From: Planctomycetota bacterium
GTDB lineage: Bacteria > Planctomycetota > Brocadiia > Brocadiales > Brocadiaceae
Direction: 5' to 3'
Length of the DNA stretch: 56,569 nucleotides
Assembly: GCA_016873155.1 (NCBI GenBank)
Contig: VGXX01000003.1
Span: 1 to 56,569 of the forward strand
Under the pieces are notes generated by a model. It was given only the letters and a program-made list of their open reading frames with translations. It was not told the DNA's origin and ran no database searches. Positions 18,565 through 26,452 of the stretch are shown one piece after another (positions within the stretch are counted from its first letter, which is position 1; every line of letters begins with the position of its first letter). A program made the position numbers and the translations under genes.

Positions 18565-19353
18565 ATGCAGAATAATCAAATTTTTTCAGAACGACATGGT
18601 TTTCAAAAACAACCGAATCCGATTACAATACGTCATGAAGCTCCACAAAGATTACGAAAAACTATTTTAGATATAGCCTTTGAAGCGGGTTTTTTACCAA
18701 AAGATATCAGAAGTATTATTTGTCAAATGTTGAGAGAAATTGAGAACGAAAGTAATTGGTCTGACGTTAATGTCAGGAATGAGTGTTTGGACTTAATTAA
18801 TGGTTGCGAGTGGTTTGAAATCTACAATATTTGTGAAGCTATTGCACGAAAATGGGTTTCTCCATATGGAGATGAAAATCTTTTTGAAAAAGGACTAAAT
18901 AAATATTTTGTCGAAGAAGGAATAGGATGGAAAATTGAAAATGGGTTAATCGTTACCCGCGGTGAAAAGGATTTTGAAAAGGTAATGACTCTCGCCAAAG
19001 ATCGATTAGAAGAAACAAAAAGAATAACTGCTAAATCAGAACTTGAGGAGGCAATAAAAGATTTATCGAGGCGTCCAAAACCTGATATAACAGGGGCGAT
19101 TCAACATAGTATGGCTGCATTAGAATGTGTTGCTAAGGATATTTTGGGAGAACCCAAGAAAACTCTTGGGGATATTATAGGAAAGTTAAAGATTTCACCA
19201 CCTTTAGATAAAGCAATCGAAAAAATATGGGGATTTGCAAGTGATAAGGGGCGACATATTACCGAGGGCAAGATACCCGAATTTGCAGAAGCAGAACTTA
19301 CAGTTCATTTATCCGCTGCTTTGATTTCTTATCTTTGTGAGAAGAATAAATAA
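18565..19353 (+). CDS. AbiJ-NTD4/HEPN-like putative defence protein
   Basis: The 262-residue protein has an N-terminal segment with FSERHGF (residues 7-13) that resembles the AbiJ N-terminal domain 4 start. It continues as an all-helical region to about 120. The C-terminal part (about 160-258) looks like a HEPN domain: a helical bundle with H/A/E-rich helices and an Arg-His pair in SDKGRHITEG that could be the R-x(n)-H ribonuclease motif. AbiJ-type proteins are abortive-infection factors. The family match is from memory and moderate. It starts right after repeat copy A, has no clear ribosome site, and is followed by two further orphan genes before repeat copy B. Confidence 0.5.
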   Translation: MQNNQIFSERHGFQKQPNPITIRHEAPQRLRKTILDIAFEAGFLPKDIRSIICQMLREIENESNWSDVNVRNECLDLINGCEWFEIYNICEAIARKWVSPYGDENLFEKGLNKYFVEEGIGWKIENGLIVTRGEKDFEKVMTLAKDRLEETKRITAKSELEEAIKDLSRRPKPDITGAIQHSMAALECVAKDILGEPKKTLGDIIGKLKISPPLDKAIEKIWGFASDKGRHITEGKIPEFAEAELTVHLSAALISYLCEKNK

Positions 19354-19486
19354 AGAGACAAGAACAAATAAGGGGACCATTTATTTGTAAAATTGACAGG
19401 ATATGAAAAAAGTAGCTGTTTCTATTTTGATTTGTATAAAAACTTAATGTAGTTTATTTTTATAAAAAACAAGAATGGAGAATTTT

Positions 19487-19675
19487 ATGAAAATGTTTAA
19501 GGTTGGAGATAAGGCTAAAATTATCGATATGTCTGAAAAAGGGAAACACTTGCTAGGCGAAGTTGTAACTGTTATTCCAATAGGTGGATTTGGAATCGAG
19601 GAAAACGATATATGTGTTAAAGTAGATACTGGAATGATATTGCATCTTAAGGAACATCAATTAAGAAAAATTTAA
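19487..19675 (+). CDS. Small SH3/KOW-like hypothetical protein
   Basis: I start at ATG 19487 because GGAG lies at 19477-19480; an in-frame ATG at 19475 overlaps that site. The 62-residue product (MKMFKVGDKAKI...) alternates short beta segments with glycines (VGDKAKIID, LLGEVVTVI, ICVKVDTG) as in small SH3-like or KOW barrels. I do not recognise a named family. It sits between the AbiJ-like gene and the nuclease-like gene on the same strand. The 120 bases before it hold a stretch that may be a decayed form of the AGGGACAGC hairpin. Confidence 0.5.
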   Translation: MKMFKVGDKAKIIDMSEKGKHLLGEVVTVIPIGGFGIEENDICVKVDTGMILHLKEHQLRKI

Positions 19676-19729
19676 GAACAAATTGCTAATATAGAAAAAT
19701 AGGGGTAGCTACTAAATTTTGAGTAAAAA

Positions 19730-20758
19730 ATGAACGATAATCAAATAATCCGTGATATTTTTGGAGTTAAGCAACATCATATTTCTAATTATTTAATAGG
19801 TTGGCTTTCAACATGCCCTAAATTTAGAACTTTCCTAACTACTCACAAAGATAAAATCCGTAGTAAGATAAAGCGTGCAAACACCGATGAGGATTTGGAA
19901 GACATAAGATTTGAACTAGAGGTTGCATATCTTTTCTTGTTAAATTTAAATAATGACATTGAATTGGAATACGAAAAGTATGGTACCCGTAATTCTCGTT
20001 CACCAGATTTTTCAATCGTATTTAAACAAACCTTAAATTTTAACGTAGAGGTAAAACGAATACGTGAAACTGACCCTGGAATACGCTTAAAAAACATTTT
20101 AAAAGTAATTGAAGATAGAATTCGCAAAATACCATCTGGTTTATCCGTTAGTATTAACGTTAGATGCCTATGTCACAATAAAGATTTTATAGACACGTTG
20201 GAAACTTCGTTAGAACAATTAATATCTTACATCAGAAATACAATCAAAGCAGAAGAACACAAACTTGATTACGGTGCGTTAGCTGAGTTTTCTATCCCTG
20301 GTTTCCAAGATGAACTTATATTAGAACTGTCTAAGCCTCTTAGTAAATATGACAAAGAACATACTTCTTATCATAATGGATTAATGCCTATATTTTACAC
20401 ACAAAAAGAGCATTACAAATTCGGAGATACTGTTTTTGAGAAATTAGGACAAATGTTACCTGACATAGCAAACTTGTTAATTATAGGCTCTGATAGTAGC
20501 ACTCATGAAAAAGAAGATTTATTAAAAGAAATCAGGATAGTTAATGAACTTGTGAACCAAGAAAACGATGATTTCTTTATTCAAAAAGGTTTTGAGGGAG
20601 TGAAGGACTTTAACACTCAAATGAAAAATTTGAGTGCTATTTTATTCCGGTCAATTTGGATTAATAATTCAGATCAACGAAATTTGCTATGGATTAATGA
20701 AAATGCTAATTTTGAATTACCTAAAGATATAATTAAACTTTTACCGATTATGGATTAA
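19730..20758 (+). CDS. Putative PD-(D/E)XK nuclease-fold protein
   Basis: The 342-residue protein is not a family I can name. Residues about 60-110 show a restriction-endonuclease-like core: a helix with Glu (RFELEVAYLFLL), then SPDFSIVF (Asp as the metal ligand), then NFNVEVKRI (E-x-K). That order (E, PD, ExK) is typical of PD-(D/E)XK nucleases. The remaining two thirds is mixed helix and strand without a motif I know. It follows the small ORF on the same strand and is bounded downstream by repeat copy B, so it appears to be cassette cargo. A defence or mobile-element role is an inference. Start at ATG 19730. Confidence 0.5.
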   Translation: MNDNQIIRDIFGVKQHHISNYLIGWLSTCPKFRTFLTTHKDKIRSKIKRANTDEDLEDIRFELEVAYLFLLNLNNDIELEYEKYGTRNSRSPDFSIVFKQTLNFNVEVKRIRETDPGIRLKNILKVIEDRIRKIPSGLSVSINVRCLCHNKDFIDTLETSLEQLISYIRNTIKAEEHKLDYGALAEFSIPGFQDELILELSKPLSKYDKEHTSYHNGLMPIFYTQKEHYKFGDTVFEKLGQMLPDIANLLIIGSDSSTHEKEDLLKEIRIVNELVNQENDDFFIQKGFEGVKDFNTQMKNLSAILFRSIWINNSDQRNLLWINENANFELPKDIIKLLPIMD

Positions 20759-20800
20759 AACAACGACAGCAACCGTTTAATAGTAAAGGGGGTTGTGAAG

Positions 20801-21068
20801 GGGGTCGAATCTTTACCATTGACAAATATGTCATTGATAAAGATTTGATCCCCATATCTTCAATTGTATAGATAAATAGGGACAGCGACTATTTATTTTC
20901 ATAAAAATGGTAGCTGTCCCTATTATCGGCAATCAATTCCAACATATCCTTGTAATCAAAACTGTTAAATGTATAATCTTTTTAAAGGGAAAAACTCTTT
21001 ATTGTCAATAGATTAGGTTTGACCCCATGTTTTTTCTGACCCCATGTTTTTTCGACCCCATGTTTTTT
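20801..21068 (+). repeat. Structured cassette-flanking repeat, copy B (most complete)
   Basis: The first hairpin is at 20801-20853 (GGGGTCGAATC ... GATCCCC) and the second at 20875-20924 (AATAGGGACAGC ... GCTGTCCCTATT). The conserved middle and tail run to 21035, ending GACCCCATGTTTTTT. The terminal 15 bases are then repeated twice more in tandem (near 21038 and 21054). The next reading frame begins inside or right after these tandem ends. No open reading frame in the repeat looks like a transposase. Confidence 0.85.
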
Positions 21069-21254
21069 CCGGTTAAATTTAAACAAGAATTGGCAAATCT
21101 GGCTTTTGAGGACAGAGTAATTTTTCAGGGCGATATTCAGCAAGGTTTTATTTACCTGAAATGGCAGCCGTACAATAAAATTAGGATGAAGTTATTCAAT
21201 ATTACTGATAACAAATATTATGATTTACTGTTTGATATAGCGGTAATGCGTTAA
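21069..21254 (+). pseudogene. C-terminal fragment of an unrecognised protein joined to repeat B
   Basis: About 61 codons (from VKFKQELANLAFEDRV to the stop at 21254) have protein-like composition, but the only in-frame start lies in the tandem GACCCCATGTTTTTT ends (ATG 21027). The fragment looks like the tail of a longer protein cut at the repeat junction. I do not recognise the family. Expression from the repeat's ATG is possible but would add a Phe-rich leader. Confidence 0.45.
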
Positions 21255-21370
21255 TCTGATTTCTTGCAAAACAAAAAATATTCCTACTGACGCTTTATCA
21301 GACTTTTATTATTTTGGGATGAAGGACGATGAAGGAAGAATTAGAAACTACAAAAGAAAAGGGTGTGAAG

Positions 21371-21422
21371 GGGGTCGAATCTTTACCATTGACAAATATG
21401 TAATTGATAAAGATTTGATCCC
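21371..21422 (+). repeat. Partial copy of the repeat: first hairpin only
   Basis: GGGGTCGAATCTTTA to GATCC repeats the first hairpin of copies A and B with one base change (GTAATTG for GTCATTG) and one C fewer at the end. It is preceded, as in copy B, by GTGAAG. The AGGGACAGC hairpin and the tail are missing. It lies in the 250-base gap before the toxin gene. Confidence 0.75.
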
Positions 21423-21504
21423 ATCCCTCTTCTCTGTTTTGATTTCAAGGGATAGTTTTGTAGTTATTATGAATATGGATATTTTGAGGTAGAATAAGGT
21501 AGTG

Positions 21505-21813
21505 ATGGAAATAGTAAAATCAATTAATGGTGTTCCTATCAGATTAACTGATGAGCGATGGGTTCACATAGTAGAAAACCATGATGATTTGGCAGGCTAT
21601 TATGATGAAGTTCTAAATACTATTGAATCTCCTGATTATGTTGTTAAGGGTTATGCACAAACACTGGTCGCCCTGAAAGAATCGTGGGAAAACCGATTCC
21701 TTGCTGTTGTTTATAAAGAAACCAGTAATGATGATGGTTTTATAATAACTGCATATTTCACAAGTAAGATAAAACTTGAAAGAGAGGTGATTGTATGGCA
21801 ACAACAAAAATAG
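21505..21813 (+). CDS. Putative BECR-fold (PBECR-like) toxin
   Basis: The 102-residue protein starts at ATG 21505 (GTG 21502 is also in frame; AAGG is at 21496-21499). The pattern IRLTDERWVHIVENHDDL, then LNTIESPDYVV, then LAVVYKE and DGFIITAYFTSK is that of small barnase/EndoU/colicin/RelE-like ribonucleases found in phage polyvalent proteins and toxin-antitoxin pairs. The His in WVHIVENH is a candidate catalytic residue. It overlaps the downstream DUF2283 gene by 19 bases, a typical toxin-antitoxin arrangement. The exact subfamily (PBECR2) is uncertain. Confidence 0.6.
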   Translation: MEIVKSINGVPIRLTDERWVHIVENHDDLAGYYDEVLNTIESPDYVVKGYAQTLVALKESWENRFLAVVYKETSNDDGFIITAYFTSKIKLEREVIVWQQQK

Positions 21814-22034
21814 AAAATACTTTAAAGGAAGTCTATGAGCTTGTTTCCCATTTCATAAAGATGCCGGAAACAAAAATGTGGGTGGATTACGACAAAGAAG
21901 CCGATGTTCTTTACATCAATTTTAAAAGACCCCAGAAGGCAACTGATTCAGAGATGCTTGAAAACGGGGTGTTGCTGAGATATAAAGGAACCGAATTGGT
22001 TGGAATAACCGTATTGGAGGCTTCGAAGAGGTGA
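21795..22034 (+). CDS. DUF2283 antitoxin-like protein
   Basis: The 79-residue protein has the DUF2283 core: MWVDYDKEADVLYINF, then a Gly-containing turn and GVLLRYKGTELVGITVLEAS. The family is commonly found as a partner to small ribonuclease toxins (for example DUF4258). The start ATG 21795 has a GAGAGGTG site at 21780-21787 and lies inside the end of the toxin gene, so translation is probably coupled. The N-terminal 25 residues extend beyond the core domain. Confidence 0.7.
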   Translation: MATTKIENTLKEVYELVSHFIKMPETKMWVDYDKEADVLYINFKRPQKATDSEMLENGVLLRYKGTELVGITVLEASKR

Positions 22035-22054
22035 AAAATATGCAAATCGTAAGT

Positions 22055-22186
22055 CATGTAGGGTAGGCATCGCCTACCGGATAAACAATACGACCGGTGA
22101 GGGTTTGGGAAGAGGGGTTAATTTGTAACGCATGGACTTGAATTTGGGATATGTTTTATCTGGCAGGCAATGCCATGCCCTACATG
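22055..22186. mobile_element. Small inverted-repeat element (MITE-like)
   Basis: The 132-bp element has imperfect terminal inverted repeats: CATGTAGGGTAGGCATCGCC at the left and the roughly complementary GGCAATGCCATGCCCTACATG at the right, followed inward by GGATAAA / TTTATCTGG. The interior has no coding potential. It separates the toxin-antitoxin pair from the Mrr-like gene. Confidence 0.6.
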
Positions 22187-22268
22187 CTTAATAATTACAA
22201 ATTTTAAAAGAAAACTTATTGGTCACAGAAGTACCCTTTGACTTTTTTTGAACTGAAGGGACATAAAT

Positions 22269-24089
22269 ATGGCAAGAAATTATGATGCAATGATCAGAAA
22301 TGTATTAAGAAGCTTGGAATCGCGTAGTCAAACGAGGAATTCAAGTAGTGGAGCTACTATATGGAAAGCAGAAATAAGACATGAAGGCTTAAATAAATAT
22401 CGTGTTATCCGAGGATGTGACAGGGATGTAGTGGAGCAAATGGCTGAGACACAGATTGCTGCATGGAATGAAATGTGGGAAAAAAGACAAAAGATACAAA
22501 TAAATAAACAAGAAAGAGAAGATATCAGATTACAAAAAAAACAGGAATTACAAGCCAATATCGATGAAGCAAATAAACGTACTGGAGAAGCAAAAGAAGC
22601 AATTGATGAAATAAAGAATATTTTAAAGAATACACTTTCTATAAATGATGCAATCAACTGGAATTTATTAAAAGATTACTCATCGTATACCAAACCAAAG
22701 CCTAATCCTCCAATAGTACTAAAACTATCGCTAAAAAAAATACCACCTCTGCCAATCGAAACAGAAGCAAAATACCAACCCCAACTTGGATTTTTTGATA
22801 AGGTTTTATCATCAAGGAAACAAGAGAAAATAGAAGATGCAAAACTTTGTTACAAGCGAGACTTTGAACAATGGTATAAAGAAAAAGAAGAAATTGAAAA
22901 GGCAAATGAAGAACATGTCTTAAAAATAAAAAAACACAATGATGAGCTTGAAAAACAATACCAGAAAGAAATGAGTCAATGGGAAAATGAGAAGCAGAAT
23001 TATTTGTCAGCGCAGAAGAAAAAAAATGATGCGATTGATAAAAGAAAAGCAATGTATTTGGGTAAAGATACGGATACCATAGTCGAATATTGTGAGCTTG
23101 TACTCTCCAATTCTAAATATCCAGACTATTTTCCACAAGAATTTGACTTAGATTATAATCCTGAAACAAAAATAATGATTGTGGATTACTCATTACCTCC
23201 CATTGAGGTACTACCAAGGTTAAATGAAGTAAAATATATTAAAACAAGGAATGAGTTATCAGAAAGTTTTCTTGCAGATTCAACAGTTAATAACCTTTAT
23301 GATGATCTTATTTATCAGATTACACTAAGAACAATTCACGAACTATACGAATCTGATGTTGTAAATGCGATTGATTCAATCATTTTTAATGGTATTGTGG
23401 AGTCAATAGATAAAGCCACAGGACAAACAGCAACTGCCTGTATAGTATCGGTTCAAGCAAATAAACAGGAGTTTATGTCAATTAATTTAGAGCATGTCGA
23501 CCCAAAGGCTTGTTTTAAGAAACTAAAAGGCATTGGCAGTTCAAAACTTCATAGTCTAACGCCAATTGCACCTATATTAAATATTAACCGTGAAGACAAA
23601 AGATTTGTATCTTCCTACCAAGTTGTTGACGAATTAGGCGACACTTACAATCTTGCCGCAATGGATTGGGAAGATTTTGAACATATGATCAGAGAACTTT
23701 TTGAAAAGGAATTTTCTCAATCTGGTGGAGAGGTTAAGGTTACCCGATCCAGTAGAGATGCAGGGGTTGATGCAGTTGCTTTTGATCCTGATCCAATCAG
23801 GGGAGGTAAAATAGTAATCCAGGCAAAACGATACACAAATACTGTAGGTGTTTCAGCGGTTCGTGATCTTTTTGGAACAGTCATGAATGAGGGTGCGACA
23901 AAAGGGATATTAGTGTCTACCGCTGACTACGGGCCTGATGCGTATGAATTTGCCAAAGGAAAACCACTTACATTACTAAACGGCAGCAATCTTTTACATT
24001 TACTTGAGAAGCACGGTCACAAAGCAAAGATAGATTTAAGGGAAGCAAAGCAAATATTGGCAGAACAAGAAAAGCAGAAAAACAGTTAA
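22269..24089 (+). CDS. Mrr-type restriction endonuclease-like protein with coiled-coil N-terminus
   Basis: The 606-residue protein has a charged coiled coil at about 60-270 (heavy Lys/Glu/Gln) interrupted by a short Pro-rich segment. A middle domain of unknown type covers about 280-450, and an Mrr_cat domain about 465-595. The nuclease core shows DWEDFEHMIRELFE, then DAGVDAVAF (Asp), then KIVIQAKRY (Q-x-K) and GILVSTADYGPDAYEFA, the classic Mrr order. Mrr proteins cleave modified DNA; coiled-coil versions occur in defence islands. ATG 22269 follows a weak GGGA site. Its last 250 codons are duplicated at 24845-25603. Confidence 0.8.
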   Translation: MARNYDAMIRNVLRSLESRSQTRNSSSGATIWKAEIRHEGLNKYRVIRGCDRDVVEQMAETQIAAWNEMWEKRQKIQINKQEREDIRLQKKQELQANIDEANKRTGEAKEAIDEIKNILKNTLSINDAINWNLLKDYSSYTKPKPNPPIVLKLSLKKIPPLPIETEAKYQPQLGFFDKVLSSRKQEKIEDAKLCYKRDFEQWYKEKEEIEKANEEHVLKIKKHNDELEKQYQKEMSQWENEKQNYLSAQKKKNDAIDKRKAMYLGKDTDTIVEYCELVLSNSKYPDYFPQEFDLDYNPETKIMIVDYSLPPIEVLPRLNEVKYIKTRNELSESFLADSTVNNLYDDLIYQITLRTIHELYESDVVNAIDSIIFNGIVESIDKATGQTATACIVSVQANKQEFMSINLEHVDPKACFKKLKGIGSSKLHSLTPIAPILNINREDKRFVSSYQVVDELGDTYNLAAMDWEDFEHMIRELFEKEFSQSGGEVKVTRSSRDAGVDAVAFDPDPIRGGKIVIQAKRYTNTVGVSAVRDLFGTVMNEGATKGILVSTADYGPDAYEFAKGKPLTLLNGSNLLHLLEKHGHKAKIDLREAKQILAEQEKQKNS

Positions 24090-24133
24090 AATACTAAATA
24101 ATCTGGCAAGATTGAATAAAAAAGGAAATAAAA

Positions 24134-24421
24134 ATGCTACAGTGTCCATCGTGCAAATTAATGAGTCCTGATGATGCAGAATCTTGTGAGTGCGGGTATC
24201 GTTTCCCACTATCAGAAAATAGAAAATATTTCTTGAATCCAGAGTATAAAGAAAAAAAACCAACTCATGCTATTTGGATTGTTGTTTTATTGGCAATAAT
24301 ATCAATTCTCGTAATAGGGTGGGTTATATTCTCGTATGTTTTAATAGAAAAAAAATACGGATCAATATTTAAGCAAGGAAAGAATATAGAGGTGGAGGAA
24401 TATGGTGTGGTCACACCATAA
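24134..24421 (+). CDS. Zinc-ribbon, single-membrane-helix small protein
   Basis: The 95-residue protein begins with a short metal-binding module, CPSC (residues 4-7) and CECG (18-21), a zinc-ribbon-like pattern. A hydrophobic helix lies at about 46-70, followed by a short charged tail. Many small membrane proteins of unknown function have this layout. It follows the Mrr-like gene by 44 bases and may be co-transcribed. The first bases of this gene are also present after the duplicated Mrr fragment (about 25635-25652), so the two genes were adjacent before duplication. Confidence 0.6.
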   Translation: MLQCPSCKLMSPDDAESCECGYRFPLSENRKYFLNPEYKEKKPTHAIWIVVLLAIISILVIGWVIFSYVLIEKKYGSIFKQGKNIEVEEYGVVTP

Positions 24422-24609
24422 TAGATTATCAGAGAATTGCTTTTTCCGAAAACATCTCTCCCATAATCCCATATAAAACAATGTCCGAATCTTTATAATT
24501 TTACATCTTGGGACGAGAGTAGCTCCGATTTTTGTAAGAAAACAAAATAGTAACTCAAGATTCTCTGTCTTCCTGCAACATGCATGCAGGCAGCTTGAGC
24601 GTTCAATAG

Positions 24610-24628
24610 CACAAGCAAGATGCTTGTG
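24610..24628. repeat. Dispersed 19-bp palindrome CACAAGCA-AGA-TGCTTGTG, copy 2
   Basis: This is identical to 17063-17081. It lies in the 400-base non-coding gap between the zinc-ribbon gene and repeat copy C. I see nothing else in that gap except scattered short inverted repeats. Confidence 0.7.
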
Positions 24629-24685
24629 ATACAATATTGTGAAATAATAAAAATTGGTAGTATGGCAAATATAGTTTGGGTAAAC

Positions 24686-24840
24686 AGGGACAGCGACTAT
24701 TTATTTTCATAAAAATGGTAGCTGTCCCTATTATCGTCAATCAATTCCAACATATCCTTGTGATCAAAACTGTTAAACGTATAATCTTTTTAAAGGGAAA
24801 AACTCTTTATTGTCAATAGATTAGGTTTGACCCCATGTTT
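24686..24840 (+). repeat. Structured cassette-flanking repeat, copy C
   Basis: This 155-bp copy starts at the AGGGACAGC hairpin (no first hairpin), has the full middle segment and the TAGGTTTGACCCCATGTTT tail, and is preceded by GGGTAAAC. The duplicated Mrr fragment begins within five bases of its end. Confidence 0.85.
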
Positions 24841-24844
24841 CCCC

Positions 24845-25603
24845 CTATACGAATCTGATGTTGTAAATGCGATTGATTCAATCATTTTTAATGGTATTGT
24901 GGAGTCAATAGATAAAGCCACAGGACAAACAGCAACTGCCTGTATAGTATCGGTTCAAGCAAATAAACAGGAGTTTATGTCAATTAATTTAGAGCATGTC
25001 GACCCAAAGGCTTGTTTTAAGAAACTAAAAGGCATTGGCAGTTCAAAACTTCATAGTCTAACGCCAATTGCACCTATATTAAATATTAACCGTGAAGACA
25101 AAAGATTTGTATCTTCCTACCAAGTTGTTGACGAATTAGGCGACACTTACAATCTTGCCGCAATGGATTGGGAAGATTTTGAACATATGATCAGAGAACT
25201 TTTTGAAAAGGAATTTTCTCAATCTGGTGGAGAGGTTAAGGTTACCCGATCCAGTAGAGATGCAGGGGTTGATGCAGTTGCTTTTGATCCTGATCCAATC
25301 AGGGGAGGTAAAATAGTAATCCAGGCAAAACGATACACAAATACTGTAGGTGTTTCAGCGGTTCGTGATCTTTTTGGAACAGTCATGAATGAGGGTGCGA
25401 CAAAAGGGATATTAGTGTCTACCGCTGACTACGGGCCTGATGCGTATGAATTTGCCAAAGGAAAACCACTTACATTACTAAACGGCAGCAATCTTTTGCA
25501 TTTGCTTGGGAAGCACGGTCACAAGGCAAAGATAGATTTGAAAGAAGCCAAGAAAATATTGGCAGAACAAGAGAAGCAGAAAAACTATTTAAATATTAAA
25601 TAA
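24845..25603 (+). pseudogene. Duplicated catalytic half of the Mrr-type nuclease
   Basis: From 24845 the sequence repeats 23343 onwards. By eye the first roughly 650 bases are identical to the parent gene and the last roughly 150 diverge (for example LGKHGHKAKIDLKEAKK against LEKHGHKAKIDLREAKQ). The fragment keeps the whole Mrr_cat domain (DAGVDAVAF, QAKRY) but lacks the coiled coil and any native start. A TTG at 24827 or the ATG inside the repeat tail are the only nearby starts. The duplication continues past the stop into the first bases of the zinc-ribbon gene and ends at repeat copy D. Confidence 0.75.
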
Positions 25604-25660
25604 TTTGGCGAGATTGATAAAAAATAGAGAAAAAATGTTACAGTGTCCTTCATGGTAAAC

Positions 25661-25816
25661 AGGGACAGCGACTATTTATTTTCATAAAAATGGTAGCTGT
25701 CCCTATTATCGTTAATCAATTCCAACATATCCTTGTGATCAAAACTGTTAAATGTATAATCTTTTTAAAGGGAAAAACTCTTTATTGTCAATAGATTAGG
25801 TTTGACCCCATGTTTT
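25661..25816 (+). repeat. Structured cassette-flanking repeat, copy D
   Basis: This 156-bp copy is nearly identical to copy C, again starting at the AGGGACAGC hairpin and preceded by GGTAAAC. Its GACCCCATGTTTTT end joins directly to an insertion-sequence fragment read from the other strand. Confidence 0.85.
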
Positions 25817-26062
25817 TGTTATCCTTGTCCATAAATGGGTAAGTTTCTCCACAGACAATGCACTGCTATGGAAGAAATCCGGAAGGTTGTTATAACAGGC
25901 GCCTTTTAATCCGAGTCCTCGTATAATGCTCGAAACACCAAATAAATCAGGCCGAACGGTAATCCCTGCCAAGACAGCAGCAAACCACAGAAAGTTTCTC
26001 AATCGTGTGCTGGCGGGGCGTAGTTGCAGTACGATATTCTGCCATGTGATCCAAAGCGCCAT
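25817..26062 (-). pseudogene. N-terminal fragment of an IS transposase
   Basis: On the minus strand an ATG at 26062, with an excellent site (AAGAGGAGG), starts a frame of about 82 codons (MALWITWQNIVLQLRP...). It is cut off where repeat copy D ends. The segment LPDFFHSSALSVEKLTHLW recalls the N-terminal region of a DDE-type transposase group whose other half is absent here. It lies divergent from a DUF6788 gene, a family I associate with such elements. The repeat or a deletion removed the rest. Confidence 0.55.
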
Positions 26063-26087
26063 AATCTTCCTCCTCTTAAAATATATA

Positions 26088-26116
26088 TTGACAATATAGA
26101 ATAGCATATATATGCT
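26088..26116 (+). promoter_or_regulatory. Putative sigma70-type promoter giving a leaderless transcript
   Basis: TTGACA at 26088-26093 is followed after exactly 17 bases by TATGCT (26111-26116), and the ATG of the DUF6788 gene is seven bases further, where transcription would begin. A 14-bp palindrome AGCATATATATGCT (26103-26116) overlaps the -10 and could be an operator or element end. The sequence is very AT-rich, so a chance match is possible. Confidence 0.35.
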
Positions 26117-26122
26117 ATACAT

Positions 26123-26452
26123 ATGTCAGCAAAAAAACTACAAAAAATTGAAGAAAGAATTAAAAAAATCAAGGAAAGGCTTCTGTCAATTGATGAAATG
26201 AGACCGGGGACTCTGACGAAACAGTATAAAGACCCCTTGAGTAAAAAAGGAGCATACTATCAGATCAGTTATACATACAGAATGAAAAGCCGGACGGAAT
26301 ATGTAAAGCCTTTGCTTGTCAAAGATATTCGTCAGCAGGTAAAAACCTATAAAGAGTTTAAAAAAGTGGTAAACCTATGGATAGACCTTTCCCTGGAACA
26401 CTCACGCCTTAAAATGAAAATGATGAACCGTGATATATCTCTATTCGCTTAG
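26123..26452 (+). CDS. DUF6788 family small protein
   Basis: The 109-residue basic protein has a coiled-coil start (KKLQKIEERIKKIKERL) and the family signature MRPGTLTKQYKDP, then GAYYQISYTYRMKSRTEYV. Proteins of this type are often encoded beside insertion sequences and probably bind DNA or help transposition; the function is unproven. It is divergent from the transposase fragment by 60 bases. No ribosome site is visible and translation may be leaderless. Confidence 0.6.
   Translation: MSAKKLQKIEERIKKIKERLLSIDEMRPGTLTKQYKDPLSKKGAYYQISYTYRMKSRTEYVKPLLVKDIRQQVKTYKEFKKVVNLWIDLSLEHSRLKMKMMNRDISLFA

Noticed and set aside
18282-25816. CRISPR array
   Set aside because: The repeats are 155-230 bp, contain hairpins, and are separated by whole genes rather than uniform short spacers; no cas genes are present.
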